This document shows, one piece after another, positions 5,640 through 13,700 of a DNA stretch of 13,828 nt. The stretch comes from an uncultured Actinomycetes bacterium (GTDB lineage Bacteria; Actinomycetota; Thermoleophilia; Gaiellales; F1-60-MAGs149): contig CAJCBN010000478.1 of NCBI GenBank assembly GCA_903960645.1, forward strand, positions 1 to 13,828, read 5' to 3'. The notes beneath the pieces were generated by a model. The model did no database searches, was not told where the DNA came from, and worked only from the letters and a program-made list of their open reading frames with translations. Both the position numbers and the translations under genes were made by a program. How positions within the stretch are numbered: position 1 is the first letter of the stretch; the number at the start of each line of letters is the position of its first letter.

Positions 5640-6386
5640 CTAGCTCTTCTCCTCGTCGGTCTTCTCAACGGCCGGCTTCTTCGCAGCGGGCTTCTTGGCG
5701 GCAGGCTTCTTGGCCGCCGGCTTCGTCGCAGCTGCGTCGTCGGCCTTGGCGGCCGCCGGCTTCTTGGCGGCAGGCTTCTTGGCCGCCGGCTTCTTCTCGG
5801 TCGTCGCGTCAGCGGCGGCCGCGGGCTTCTTCGCGGCCGGCTTCTTGGCGGCGGGCTTCTTCGCGGCCGGCTGCTCGTCGGCGGTCTCCATGACCTCGGC
5901 GGCAGCCGTCTCGACGGTGGCCTCCGACTTCTTGGAGGCGGCGACGCGCTTGGCGCGGGCCGAATCCGACGAGGCCTTGGCGGGAACGGCCGTCTCGGTG
6001 CCATCGACGATCGCGCCACTCGTCAGCGAGCGGAGCAGGATCGTGATGTGCGTGGTCCGCTTGTTGATGCGGCTGGCACGGCCACGGGCACGCGGCTTGA
6101 AGCGCTTGATCGTGACGCCCTCGTTGGCGAACGCCTCGTGGATCACGAGGTCGTCCGGCGAGAGGCCGTGGTTGACCTCGGCGTTCGTGACCGCAGAGCG
6201 GAGCACCAGCTCGATGTCCTTGGCGACCGCGCGCGGCGAGAACAGCAGCTGCTTGCGGGCGTCCAGGACGTTGCGGCCGCGGATGTCGGCGAGCACAAGG
6301 CGCGCCTTGCGGGCCGACGAGCGGACGTGCTTGGCCTCGGCCCGGACGAGTCCGGTCTTGGCGTAGGAGAATCGCTCAGCAGACAT
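5640..6386 (-). CDS. rplV: 50S ribosomal protein L22 with PAAKK-repeat C-terminal tail
   Basis: Large-subunit protein L22, whose long beta-hairpin lines the peptide exit tunnel beside L4. The product is 248 residues, about twice the usual 110-130. The L22 core is residues 7-119, with HVRSSARKARLVLADIRGRN, AVTNAEVNHGLSPDDLVIHE and the tunnel hairpin RFKPRARGRASRINKRTTHI (95-114). Residues 120-248 are a low-complexity tail of Ala, Lys and Pro with eight exact PAAKK units in three blocks (173-187, 200-209, 223-237), resembling histone H1 and actinobacterial HU (HupB) tails. The start overlaps the rpsS stop by one base; the stop (TAG) is two bases before the rpsC ATG. The tail's role is unknown. 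Confidence 0.96.
   Translation of the reverse strand: MSAERFSYAKTGLVRAEAKHVRSSARKARLVLADIRGRNVLDARKQLLFSPRAVAKDIELVLRSAVTNAEVNHGLSPDDLVIHEAFANEGVTIKRFKPRARGRASRINKRTTHITILLRSLTSGAIVDGTETAVPAKASSDSARAKRVAASKKSEATVETAAAEVMETADEQPAAKKPAAKKPAAKKPAAAADATTEKKPAAKKPAAKKPAAAKADDAAATKPAAKKPAAKKPAAKKPAVEKTDEEKS
5676..5870 (-). repeat. PAAKK-coding repeat array in rplV
   Basis: This segment encodes eight exact PAAKK pentapeptides in three blocks, separated by the spacers PAAAADATTEKK and PAAAKADDAAATK. At DNA level it is a degenerate array of 15-base units (plus-strand form near ggcttcttggcggca), with synonymous changes between gcc/gcg/gca and other codons. It is an in-frame protein repeat, not a CRISPR: there are no unique spacers of constant length. 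Confidence 0.85.
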
Positions 6387-6664
6387 CAGCCGCGCCTCGA
6401 CTGCTTGTCGGAGATGTGACCGCGGTAGGTGCGGGTCGGCGCAAACTCGCCGAGCTTGTGGCCCACCATGGCCTCGGAGACGAACACGGGGACGTGCTTA
6501 CGCCCGTCGTGGACCGCGATCGTGTGACCGACCATCTCCGGGAAGATGGTGCTGGCACGCGACCAGGTCTTGAGCATCTTCTTCTCCTTGGTGGCGTTCT
6601 GCTCCTCGATGCGCTTGAGGAGACGCTCGTCCACGTAAGGACCCTTCTTCGACGATCGGGACAT
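6386..6664 (-). CDS. rpsS: 30S ribosomal protein S19
   Basis: Small-subunit protein S19, in the 30S head with S13, near the A-site tRNA. The product is 92 residues, a normal length. It starts MSRSSKKGPYVDERLLKRIE and has the S19 signature HTIAVHDGRKHVPVFVSEAM, then VGHKLGEFAPTRTYRGH. The ATG directly abuts the rplB stop (TAAATG) and its own stop overlaps rplV by one base (TGATG). Nothing is unusual. Confidence 0.98.
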   Translation of the reverse strand: MSRSSKKGPYVDERLLKRIEEQNATKEKKMLKTWSRASTIFPEMVGHTIAVHDGRKHVPVFVSEAMVGHKLGEFAPTRTYRGHISDKQSRRG

Positions 6665-7504
6665 TTACTTCCTGCCCTTCCCACGGCGGCGGCCGCGGAC
6701 GATATCGGCGGACGAGGCCTTCTTCGGGTCGCGGGTGCGACGTCCGAGCGTGGGCTTGCCCCACGGGGTCACAGGGTGCGAGCCCTTGCCCTTGCCCTCG
6801 CCACCACCATGCGGATGGTCAACGGGGTTCATCGCGGTACCACGGACGCCCGGGCGCTTGCCGGCCCAGCGAGCGCGACCGGCCTTGCCGCCGACCTCGT
6901 TCTCGTGCGTCGTGTTGCCGACCTGGCCGATCGTCGCGCGGCAGTGCGCGGAGACGCGGCGCAGCTCACCGGAGGGCAGGCGCAGCAGCGCCGTCTCGGC
7001 CTCCTTGGCGACCAGCTGGGCGCTCGTACCGGCGGACCGGCACATCTTCGCGCCCTGGCCGGGCCGCAGCTCGACGGCGTGCACCGTGGTGCCCGTCGGG
7101 ATGTTCAGCAGCGGCAGGGCGTTGCCCGGCTTGATGTCGGCGTCGGGACCCGACGAGACGAACGCGTCGACCTCGAGGTTGACCGGCGCCAGAATGTAGG
7201 CCTTGGCGCCGTCCACGTAGTGGATCAACGCGATGCGGGCGGAGCGATTCGGGTCGTACTCGATCGCGGCGACCCGGGCGGGCACGCCGTCCTTGAGTCG
7301 CTTGAAGTCGATGATGCGGTAGCGGCGCTTGTGGCCACCACCCTGATGACGCGTCGTGATGCGGCCGTTGTTGTTGCGGCCACCCTTGTTGTGGACCGGC
7401 GCGAGCAGGCTCTTCTCCGGTGTCGACTTCGTCACTTCGGCGAAGTCGGACACGGTCATGAAGCGGCGACCCGGCGAGGTCGGGCGGAACGAGCGGACGC
7501 CCAT
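6665..7504 (-). CDS. rplB: 50S ribosomal protein L2
   Basis: Large-subunit protein L2, a core 23S rRNA binder needed for subunit joining and peptidyl transfer. The product is 279 residues, the usual length. The N-terminal RNA-binding domain contains NKGGRNNNGRITTRHQGGGH (about residues 39-58), the SH3-like domain follows, and the C-terminal signature GTAMNPVDHPHGGGEGK includes H230, which corresponds to the conserved histidine 229 of E. coli L2. The end is highly basic (RGRRRGKGRK). The start overlaps the rplW stop by one base (TAATG). Confidence 0.98.
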   Translation of the reverse strand: MGVRSFRPTSPGRRFMTVSDFAEVTKSTPEKSLLAPVHNKGGRNNNGRITTRHQGGGHKRRYRIIDFKRLKDGVPARVAAIEYDPNRSARIALIHYVDGAKAYILAPVNLEVDAFVSSGPDADIKPGNALPLLNIPTGTTVHAVELRPGQGAKMCRSAGTSAQLVAKEAETALLRLPSGELRRVSAHCRATIGQVGNTTHENEVGGKAGRARWAGKRPGVRGTAMNPVDHPHGGGEGKGKGSHPVTPWGKPTLGRRTRDPKKASSADIVRGRRRGKGRK

Positions 7505-7806
7505 TATGCGACTCCCTCGAAGATCGGAATGGTCTGGCCCTCGGCGAGCTTGACGATCGCCTTCTTGCCACCCGGGCGCGTGCCCTTGAAGGTGCCACGG
7601 CGCTTCGGCTTGGAGGGAATCTTGATGATGTGCACGTCGACGACGTTGACCTTGAAGATCTCTTCGACGGCCTGGCGGATCTGCGTCTTGTGCGCGTCCG
7701 GATGCACCTGGAACGTGTACTTGCCATCCTCGGACAGCGAGTAGCTCTTCTCACTCACGACCGGGGCGAGCAGCACCGTGTGGGCTGCGGGGGTGGTCGA
7801 CTTCAT
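7504..7806 (-). CDS. rplW: 50S ribosomal protein L23
   Basis: Large-subunit protein L23, which sits at the tunnel exit and is the main docking site for trigger factor and the signal recognition particle. The product is 100 residues, normal for the family. Recognised parts are APVVSEKSYSLSEDGKYTFQ, the helix KTQIRQAVEEIFKVNVVDVH and the tunnel-side loop KPKRRGTFKGTRPGGKKAIV. The ATG overlaps the rplD stop by four bases (ATGA) and the stop overlaps the rplB start by one base. Confidence 0.97.
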   Translation of the reverse strand: MKSTTPAAHTVLLAPVVSEKSYSLSEDGKYTFQVHPDAHKTQIRQAVEEIFKVNVVDVHIIKIPSKPKRRGTFKGTRPGGKKAIVKLAEGQTIPIFEGVA

Positions 7807-8444
7807 GCCGTCACCTCGTCCTTCTGCTTGGAGGAGTCGAGCGACGCCGAGAGCTCGTCGAGGGCCGTCGTCGAGATGAGCAGGCGACGGGCCCAGAGCA
7901 GCTCGGTCAGACCGACCTCGGTCGGGGTCAGGACGGCCGAGCGCGGGATGTTGCGGAACGACAGTGCCGCCGCCTCTTCCTCGCTGCCGACGACCACGAC
8001 GAGCGGAGCGACGCTCCAGCCCTCGACGAGCTTGAGGGCGTCCTTCGTCTTGGGGGTGTCGAACGAGCCGGCCTCGAAGATGCCGAGCGAGCCGTTGCCG
8101 GCGTGCTGGCTGAGCCCCATGCAGCGGGCCTTCTTGTACGCCTTCTTGTTCACCTTGACCGCGTAGGAGCGGGGCTGCGGGCCGAACACGGCGCCACCAC
8201 CGGTGAACTGCGCGGCGCGCGTCGTGCCCTGGCGGGCGCGACCCGTGCCCTTCTGGTTGAACGGCTTTGCGCGACCGCCGGCGACCATGCCGCGGGTCTT
8301 GGTCGCGTGGGTGCCCTGACGGCGGCCAGCGGCCTCCGCCTTGGCAACCTCATGGAGCAGGCCCGGGGCAACCTCGACGCCGAAGACGGCCTCAGACAGG
8401 TTGACGGTGCCCTTGCCGCCGATGATGGGAGCAGTCAGGGACAT
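7803..8444 (-). CDS. rplD: 50S ribosomal protein L4
   Basis: Large-subunit protein L4, whose extended loop reaches the exit-tunnel constriction. In E. coli L4 also represses its own S10 operon through the S10 leader. The product is 213 residues, normal. The tunnel loop is at about residues 59-100 (AKPFNQKGTGRARQGTTRAA then FGPQPRSYAVKVNKK), where macrolide-resistance changes occur in other species; I see no insertion or deletion in it. The globular domain ends with a polar tail (SSKQKDEVTA). The start overlaps rplC by one base (TGATG). L4 autoregulation of the E. coli kind is unlikely here because no S10 leader exists upstream of rpsJ. Confidence 0.97.
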   Translation of the reverse strand: MSLTAPIIGGKGTVNLSEAVFGVEVAPGLLHEVAKAEAAGRRQGTHATKTRGMVAGGRAKPFNQKGTGRARQGTTRAAQFTGGGAVFGPQPRSYAVKVNKKAYKKARCMGLSQHAGNGSLGIFEAGSFDTPKTKDALKLVEGWSVAPLVVVVGSEEEAAALSFRNIPRSAVLTPTEVGLTELLWARRLLISTTALDELSASLDSSKQKDEVTA

Positions 8445-9061
8445 CAGTGCACGTCCTCTCGGATCTCGACGAGCCCACCCGTGGGCCCCGGCACGGCGCC
8501 GGAGACCAGAATCACGTTGCGGCTCGGGTCGACGTCGATGACGGTCAGCCCGCGCTGCGTGATGCGCTTGTTGCCCATCTGGCCGGCCATCCGCTTGCCC
8601 TTGAACACGCGGGACGGCCAGGCCGACTGGCCGATCGAGCCGGGGGCGCGCACGTTGTGCGAGCCGTGGCTGACCGGTCCGCGGCTGAAGTTATGCCGCT
8701 TGATCGTGCCCGCGAAGCCCTTGCCGACGCTCGTGCCGGAGACCTTGATGTGGTCCCCCGGTCCGAACACGCCGACCGTGACAGCCTCGCCGATGGTCAT
8801 CTCCGTGGTGCCGCGGAACTCCGTCAGGTGACGGTGCGGTCCGACGCCGGCCTTCGCGAGATGGCCGGCCTCCGGCTTGGAGAGGTCGTCGAGATCAACC
8901 GCCTGGTACGCGAGCTGAACACCGTCGTAGCCGTCGGCATCCGTCGTGCGCACGCCGACGATCGGGCACGGCCCCGCTTCGATCACGGTCACGGACAGTC
9001 GCGCCCCGTCCTCCGTGAAGAGCTGGGTCATCCCCAGCTTGCGTCCAATGATGGCTTTCAT
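8444..9061 (-). CDS. rplC: 50S ribosomal protein L3
   Basis: Large-subunit protein L3, an early assembly protein whose extension approaches the peptidyl-transferase centre. The product is 205 residues, normal. It starts MKAIIGRKLGMTQLFTEDGA, has the central GTSVGKGFAGTIKRHNFSRG and the signature SRVFKGKRMAGQMGNKRITQ, including the glutamine (AGQMG) that is N5-methylated by PrmB in E. coli. It begins four bases after the rpsJ stop without a strong ribosome-binding site that I could see, so translation may be coupled to rpsJ. Its stop overlaps the rplD start by one base. Confidence 0.97.
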   Translation of the reverse strand: MKAIIGRKLGMTQLFTEDGARLSVTVIEAGPCPIVGVRTTDADGYDGVQLAYQAVDLDDLSKPEAGHLAKAGVGPHRHLTEFRGTTEMTIGEAVTVGVFGPGDHIKVSGTSVGKGFAGTIKRHNFSRGPVSHGSHNVRAPGSIGQSAWPSRVFKGKRMAGQMGNKRITQRGLTVIDVDPSRNVILVSGAVPGPTGGLVEIREDVH

Positions 9062-9065
9062 GATG

Positions 9066-9374
9066 TTAGAGCTTGATCTCGATGTCGATGCCGGCGGGAA
9101 GGTCGAGGCGCATCAGCGAATCGACCGTCTTCGGCGTGGGGCTATGGATGTCGATCAGCCGCTTGTGCGTACGGATCTCGAAGTGCTCGCGGGAATCCTT
9201 GTCCTTGAAGGGAGATCGGATCACGCAGTAGACGTTCTTCTCAGTCGGCAGCGGAACAGGGCCGGAGACGGTCGCGCCGGAACGCACCGCCGTCTCGACG
9301 ATGTCCTTTGCCGACCGGTCCAGCGTCTGGTGGTCGTAGCCCTTAAGGCGGATGCGGATTTTCTGCTCAGCCAA
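9066..9374 (-). CDS. rpsJ: 30S ribosomal protein S10, TTG start
   Basis: Small-subunit protein S10 of the 30S head, which also partners NusB and NusG in transcription antitermination. The product is 102 residues, starting MAEQKIRIRLKGYDHQTLDR, with SGPVPLPTEKNVYCVIRSPF and HKRLIDIHSPTPKTVDSLMR. The TTG at 9372-9374, four bases after the tuf stop, gives exactly the family N-terminus. A longer version from the GTG at 9408-9410 would put 12 unrelated residues in front and overlap tuf by 32 bases, so it was rejected. I see no convincing Shine-Dalgarno site; coupling to heavily translated tuf is likely. In E. coli this is the first gene of the S10 operon with its own leader, which is absent here. 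Confidence 0.95.
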   Translation of the reverse strand: MAEQKIRIRLKGYDHQTLDRSAKDIVETAVRSGATVSGPVPLPTEKNVYCVIRSPFKDKDSREHFEIRTHKRLIDIHSPTPKTVDSLMRLDLPAGIDIEIKL

Positions 9375-9378
9375 GGGG

Positions 9379-10563
<1,185 letters not shown>

Positions 10564-10640
10564 CGTGTTCTCCGGGTCTCCCTGGGACTGTGGAACTGAA
10601 GGGGGGTAGTGGTGGTTTGCGGGGTAGCGGGACTGGCCCG
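10564..10640 (-). other. fusA-tuf spacer, C-rich and G-free in part
   Basis: This 77-base gap is the only real spacer among the genes. On the transcript strand, positions 10619 down to 10597 form 23 bases with no G and many C (including six in a row at 10601-10606), flanked by ordinary GC-rich sequence. I saw no convincing promoter, hairpin or terminator. The unstructured, C-rich character may leave the tuf ribosome-binding site open, or could serve as a Rho loading or RNA-processing site; this is inference. Confidence 0.5.
10570..10573 (-). promoter_or_regulatory. Ribosome-binding site of tuf (GGAG)
   Basis: The coding strand reads GGAGAACACGATG, with GGAG six bases before the tuf ATG. It fixes the start at 10563 and rules out the longer open frame that runs into fusA. 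Confidence 0.75.
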
Positions 10641-12752
10641 TTAGGCCTTCGCCGTAATCGTTTCGGCGATGCTCTTCGGCACTTCCTCGTAGTGCAGGAA
10701 CTGCATGGTGTACGTCGCGCGACCCTGCGAGAGGGAGCGGACGTCGGTCGCGTAGCCGAACATCTGGGCCAACGGGACGCGAGCGGTGACAACCTGTGCG
10801 TTGCCGCGGGGCTCCATGCCCTCGACGCGGCCGCGGCGGCTGTTGAGGTCGCCGATGACGTCGCCCATGTACTCCTCGGGCGTGACGACCTCGACGGCGA
10901 AGATCGGCTCGAGCAGCGCGGAGTCGCCTCGGCGGAGGCCCTCCTTGAGCGCCATCGAGCCGGCAATCTTGAACGCCATCTCGGAGGAGTCCACGTCGTG
11001 GAAGCTGCCGTCGATCAGGGCGACCTTGACATCGACCACGGGGAAGCCGGCGATGACGCCTGCGCTCAGTGCCTCGCGGGCACCTTCGCCGACGGCCTTG
11101 TGGTACTCCTTCGGCACGACGCCGCCGACGATCTTGCTCTCGAACGAGAAGCCCTCGCCCGGCTCGGTCGGCTCGACGCACAGCCAGACGTCGCCGTACT
11201 GGCCACGACCGCCGGACTGGCGGACGAACTTGCCCTGGACCTTCTCGACGGCCTTGCGGATCGTCTCGCGGTACGCGACCTGCGGCTTGCCGACGTTGGC
11301 GTCGACGGAGAACTCGCGCATCAGGCGGTCCACGATGATCTCGAGGTGGAGCTCGCCCATGCCGGCGATCAGCGTCTGGCCCGTCTCCTCGTCCGTCTTC
11401 ACGCGGAAGGTCGGATCCTCTTCGGAGAGGCGCTGCAGCGCGTTGGCCAGCTTGTCCTGGTCGGCCTTCGTCTTCGGCTCGACGGCCACCTCAATGACCG
11501 GCTCGGGGAAGACGATGGACTCGAGCAGGATCGGCTGCTTCTCGTCGCAGAGCGTGTCGCCAGTGGTCGTGGCCTTGAGGCCCACGCCCGCGGCGATCTC
11601 GCCGGCGCCGATCTCGCTGCGCTCCTCGCGATGGTTGGCGTGCATCTGGAGGATGCGGCCGACGCGCTCCTTCTTGTCCGTCGACGCGTTGTAGACGGCG
11701 GAGCCGGCGCTGAGCTGGCCCGAGTAGACGCGGAAGTACGTGAGCTTGCCGACGAACGGATCGCTCATCACCTTGAAGGCGAGGGCGGAGAACGGTGCGG
11801 TCAGCGTGGCCTCGCGCGTCTCCGTGATGTCCTTGCGCGGGACGGTGCCCTCGACCGGGGGCACGTCGAGCGGGCTCGGCAGGTAGGCGATGACCGCGTC
11901 GAGCATCTGCTGGACGCCCTTGTTCTTGAACGCGGTGCCACACAGGAGCGGCGTGATCGACAGGTCGAGCGTGGCGGAGCGGATCGCGGCGATGAGATCG
12001 ACGTTGTCGATCGGCTCGTCCTCGAGGAACGCCATCATCAGGTTCTCGTTGTGCTCCGCGACGGCCTCGATCAGCGTGTGGCGGGCCAGTTCGGCCTCGG
12101 CCTGCAGGTCACCCTCGAGATCGGACTCGGTCCACGCGAGGCCCTTTTCGTCCTGGTCGAAGACAATCGCCTTCATGCGGACGAGGTCGACGATGCCCTG
12201 GAAGTTGTCCTCGGCGCCGATCGGAATCTGAATCGGCACCGGGTTGGCGCCGAGGCGGTCGACGATGGTCGAGCGCACGTACTCGAAGTCGGCGCCGACG
12301 CGGTCCATCTTGTTGACGAACGCGATGCGGGGCACGGAGTACTTGTCGGCCTGGCGCCAGACGGTCTCGGACTGGGGCTGGACGCCGGCGACCGAGTCGA
12401 ACACGGCGACGGCGCCGTCGAGGACGCGCAGCGAGCGCTCCACCTCGACGGTGAAGTCCACGTGCCCGGGTGTATCGATGATGTTGATGCGATGACCGCT
12501 CCACAGCGCCGTCGTGGCCGCCGAGGTGATCGTGATGCCGCGCTCCTGCTCCTGGACCATCCAGTCCATCGTCGCGCCACCCTCGTGGACCTCGCCCAGC
12601 TTGTGGGTGCGGCCCGTGTAGAAGAGGATGCGCTCGGTGACGGTCGTCTTGCCCGCGTCAATGTGGGCCATGATGCCGATGTTCCGGTACAGGTCGAGCT
12701 GGTCGGCGCGCGGGGCGGCGGACTCGGTCTGGGTGTCGATGACAGTGCTCAT
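10641..12752 (-). CDS. fusA: Translation elongation factor EF-G
   Basis: Ribosomal translocase GTPase, which also works with RRF in ribosome recycling. The product is 703 residues, typical of EF-G. The G domain carries G1 AHIDAGKTT (29-37), G2 RGITI (71-75), G3 DTPGH (93-97), G4 NKMD (147-150) and a G5-like GTAFK (272-276). Domain 2 follows (PFSALAFKVMSDPFVGKLTY), then domains 3-5, including GMGELHLEIIVDRLMREFSV and domain 4 GRGQYGDVWLCVEP. The N-terminal 20 residues are longer and polar, as in other actinobacterial EF-G. The ATG at 12750-12752 lies five bases after the rpsG stop with no clear Shine-Dalgarno site, so coupling to rpsG is likely. Confidence 0.98.
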   Translation of the reverse strand: MSTVIDTQTESAAPRADQLDLYRNIGIMAHIDAGKTTVTERILFYTGRTHKLGEVHEGGATMDWMVQEQERGITITSAATTALWSGHRINIIDTPGHVDFTVEVERSLRVLDGAVAVFDSVAGVQPQSETVWRQADKYSVPRIAFVNKMDRVGADFEYVRSTIVDRLGANPVPIQIPIGAEDNFQGIVDLVRMKAIVFDQDEKGLAWTESDLEGDLQAEAELARHTLIEAVAEHNENLMMAFLEDEPIDNVDLIAAIRSATLDLSITPLLCGTAFKNKGVQQMLDAVIAYLPSPLDVPPVEGTVPRKDITETREATLTAPFSALAFKVMSDPFVGKLTYFRVYSGQLSAGSAVYNASTDKKERVGRILQMHANHREERSEIGAGEIAAGVGLKATTTGDTLCDEKQPILLESIVFPEPVIEVAVEPKTKADQDKLANALQRLSEEDPTFRVKTDEETGQTLIAGMGELHLEIIVDRLMREFSVDANVGKPQVAYRETIRKAVEKVQGKFVRQSGGRGQYGDVWLCVEPTEPGEGFSFESKIVGGVVPKEYHKAVGEGAREALSAGVIAGFPVVDVKVALIDGSFHDVDSSEMAFKIAGSMALKEGLRRGDSALLEPIFAVEVVTPEEYMGDVIGDLNSRRGRVEGMEPRGNAQVVTARVPLAQMFGYATDVRSLSQGRATYTMQFLHYEEVPKSIAETITAKA

Positions 12753-12757
12753 ACGGA

Positions 12758-13228
12758 TTACCAGCGGTAGTGCGCGAAGGCCTTGTTCGCCTGCGCCATT
12801 CGGTAGATGTCGTCCTTGCGCTTGAAGGCGCCGCCCTGCTGGTTCGTCGCGTCGAGGATCTCGGCGGCGAGGCGCTCGTCCGAACCGCGCTCACGGCGCT
12901 GGCGGGCGAACGTCACGAGCCAGCGGATGGCAAGCGTGCGGGCGCGGCGCGTGGGCACCTCGACCGGGACCTGGTAGTTGGCACCACCGACGCGGCGGCT
13001 CTTGGTCTCGAGGACCGGCGTGACGGACTTGATCGCCTGCTCGAGGACCTCGACCGGCTCGCGGCCAGACTTCTCGGCGACGATCGCGAGGGCGCCGTAG
13101 ACGATGCGCTCCGCGGTCGAGCGCTTGCCGTCCAGCATGACCTTGTTGATCACCTGGGTGACCAGCGTGGAGCCGTAGACCGGATCCGGAATCAGCTCGC
13201 GGGGGGTGATATCTGCGCGACGGGGCAT
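12758..13228 (-). CDS. rpsG: 30S ribosomal protein S7
   Basis: Small-subunit protein S7, the primary assembly protein of the 30S head at the E site; in E. coli it represses the str operon by binding the rpsL-rpsG spacer. The product is 156 residues, the exact usual length. It has PDPVYGSTLVTQVINKVMLD, GKRSTAERIVYGALAIV, the S7 core RRVGGANYQVPVEVPTRRAR and the end KRKDDIYRMAQANKAFAHYR plus W. The start overlaps the rpsL stop by one base (TAATG), so there is no rpsL-rpsG spacer and the E. coli type of S7 target cannot be present in that position. Confidence 0.98.
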   Translation of the reverse strand: MPRRADITPRELIPDPVYGSTLVTQVINKVMLDGKRSTAERIVYGALAIVAEKSGREPVEVLEQAIKSVTPVLETKSRRVGGANYQVPVEVPTRRARTLAIRWLVTFARQRRERGSDERLAAEILDATNQQGGAFKRKDDIYRMAQANKAFAHYRW

Positions 13229-13596
13229 TAGCTCTTCTTCGCTCCGTACTTCGAGCGCGCCTGCTTGCGATCAGCGACACCCGAGGTGTCGAGCGCGGCG
13301 CGGATGACCTTGTAGCGGACACCCGGGAGGTCCTTGACGCGGCCGCCGCGGATCAGCACGACGCTGTGCTCCTGCAGGTTGTGGCCGACGCCGGGGATGT
13401 AGGCGGTGACTTCCATGCCGTTGGAGAGGCGGACGCGGGCGACCTTGCGGAGAGCCGAGTTCGGCTTCTTCGGGGTCGTCGTGTAGACGCGCGTGCAGAC
13501 GCCCCGCTTCTGCGGCGCACCCTTCAGCGCGGGGGTCTTCGTCTTGGCCATCTCGGGGGTTCGCGGCTTGCGAACCAGCTGGTTGATCGTGGGCAT
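13228..13596 (-). CDS. rpsL: 30S ribosomal protein S12
   Basis: Small-subunit protein S12, a decoding-centre protein that controls accuracy and is the streptomycin-resistance determinant. The product is 122 residues. It starts MPTINQLVRKPRTPEMAKTK and holds RGVCTRVYTTTPKKPNSALR and GHNLQEHSVVLIRGGRVKDL. Lysines at 43, 44 and 88 match the streptomycin-sensitive form, and D89 is the residue methylthiolated by RimO in E. coli. A GTG 14 codons upstream (13638) is in frame, but the added residues are not S12-like, and a GGAG precedes the ATG (though only three bases away). This is the first gene of the cluster in the window. Confidence 0.98.
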   Translation of the reverse strand: MPTINQLVRKPRTPEMAKTKTPALKGAPQKRGVCTRVYTTTPKKPNSALRKVARVRLSNGMEVTAYIPGVGHNLQEHSVVLIRGGRVKDLPGVRYKVIRAALDTSGVADRKQARSKYGAKKS

Positions 13597-13622
13597 GGAC
13601 TCCGAGGTCCGCTTTCCGTTGG

Positions 13623-13662
13623 GCGCCCGCAGGCGCACGTTGACATGCGCGGCCGTAGCCGC
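13623..13662 (-). promoter_or_regulatory. Structured 5' leader of the str-S10-spc transcript
   Basis: Three small hairpins can be drawn on the transcript strand: GCGGC-TACG-GCCGC (13649-13662), GCGCATG-TCAA-CGTGCGC with one G-U pair (13633-13650), and GCGCC-TGCG-GGCGC (13623-13636). The second shares bases with both the first and the third, so the folds compete. No U-run follows, so none is a complete intrinsic terminator. In so GC-rich a region such stems can arise by chance; a regulatory role is inference. Confidence 0.35.
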
Positions 13663-13671
13663 AGCCCGAGG

Positions 13672-13700
13672 ACTCTAGGGCATCTGGCCGGAAGCGCCAA
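13672..13700 (-). promoter_or_regulatory. Candidate promoter for the rpsL cluster
   Basis: On the minus strand TTGGCG (13695-13700) is separated by 17 bases from TAGAGT (13672-13677). The -10 box matches TANNNT and the -35 keeps TTG. A start near 13665 would give a leader of about 70 bases before the rpsL ATG. The bases just after the -10 are GC-rich (CCTCGGGCTGCGG), as in stringently controlled ribosomal promoters. The placement fits, but the match is by eye only. Confidence 0.45.

Noticed and set aside
5676..5870. CRISPR-like direct repeats
   Set aside because: The period is 15 bases, the units are translated in frame as PAAKK within L22, and there are no unique spacers.
10590..12770. A 726-codon open frame on the plus strand, opposite fusA
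   Set aside because: It mirrors fusA almost end to end and its translation is a low-complexity Leu/Asp/Val/Arg mix with no domain. In very GC-rich genes the antisense frame is often free of stops. EF-G on the minus strand explains the region fully.
13228..13596. Streptomycin-resistance substitutions in S12
   Set aside because: Lysines at 43, 44 and 88 are the common sensitive residues; no resistance change is seen.
13597..13638. A longer rpsL from the GTG at 13638
   Set aside because: The 14 added residues (MRLRAPNGKRTSES) are not part of S12, which begins MPTINQLVRK, and they would lie in the folded leader.
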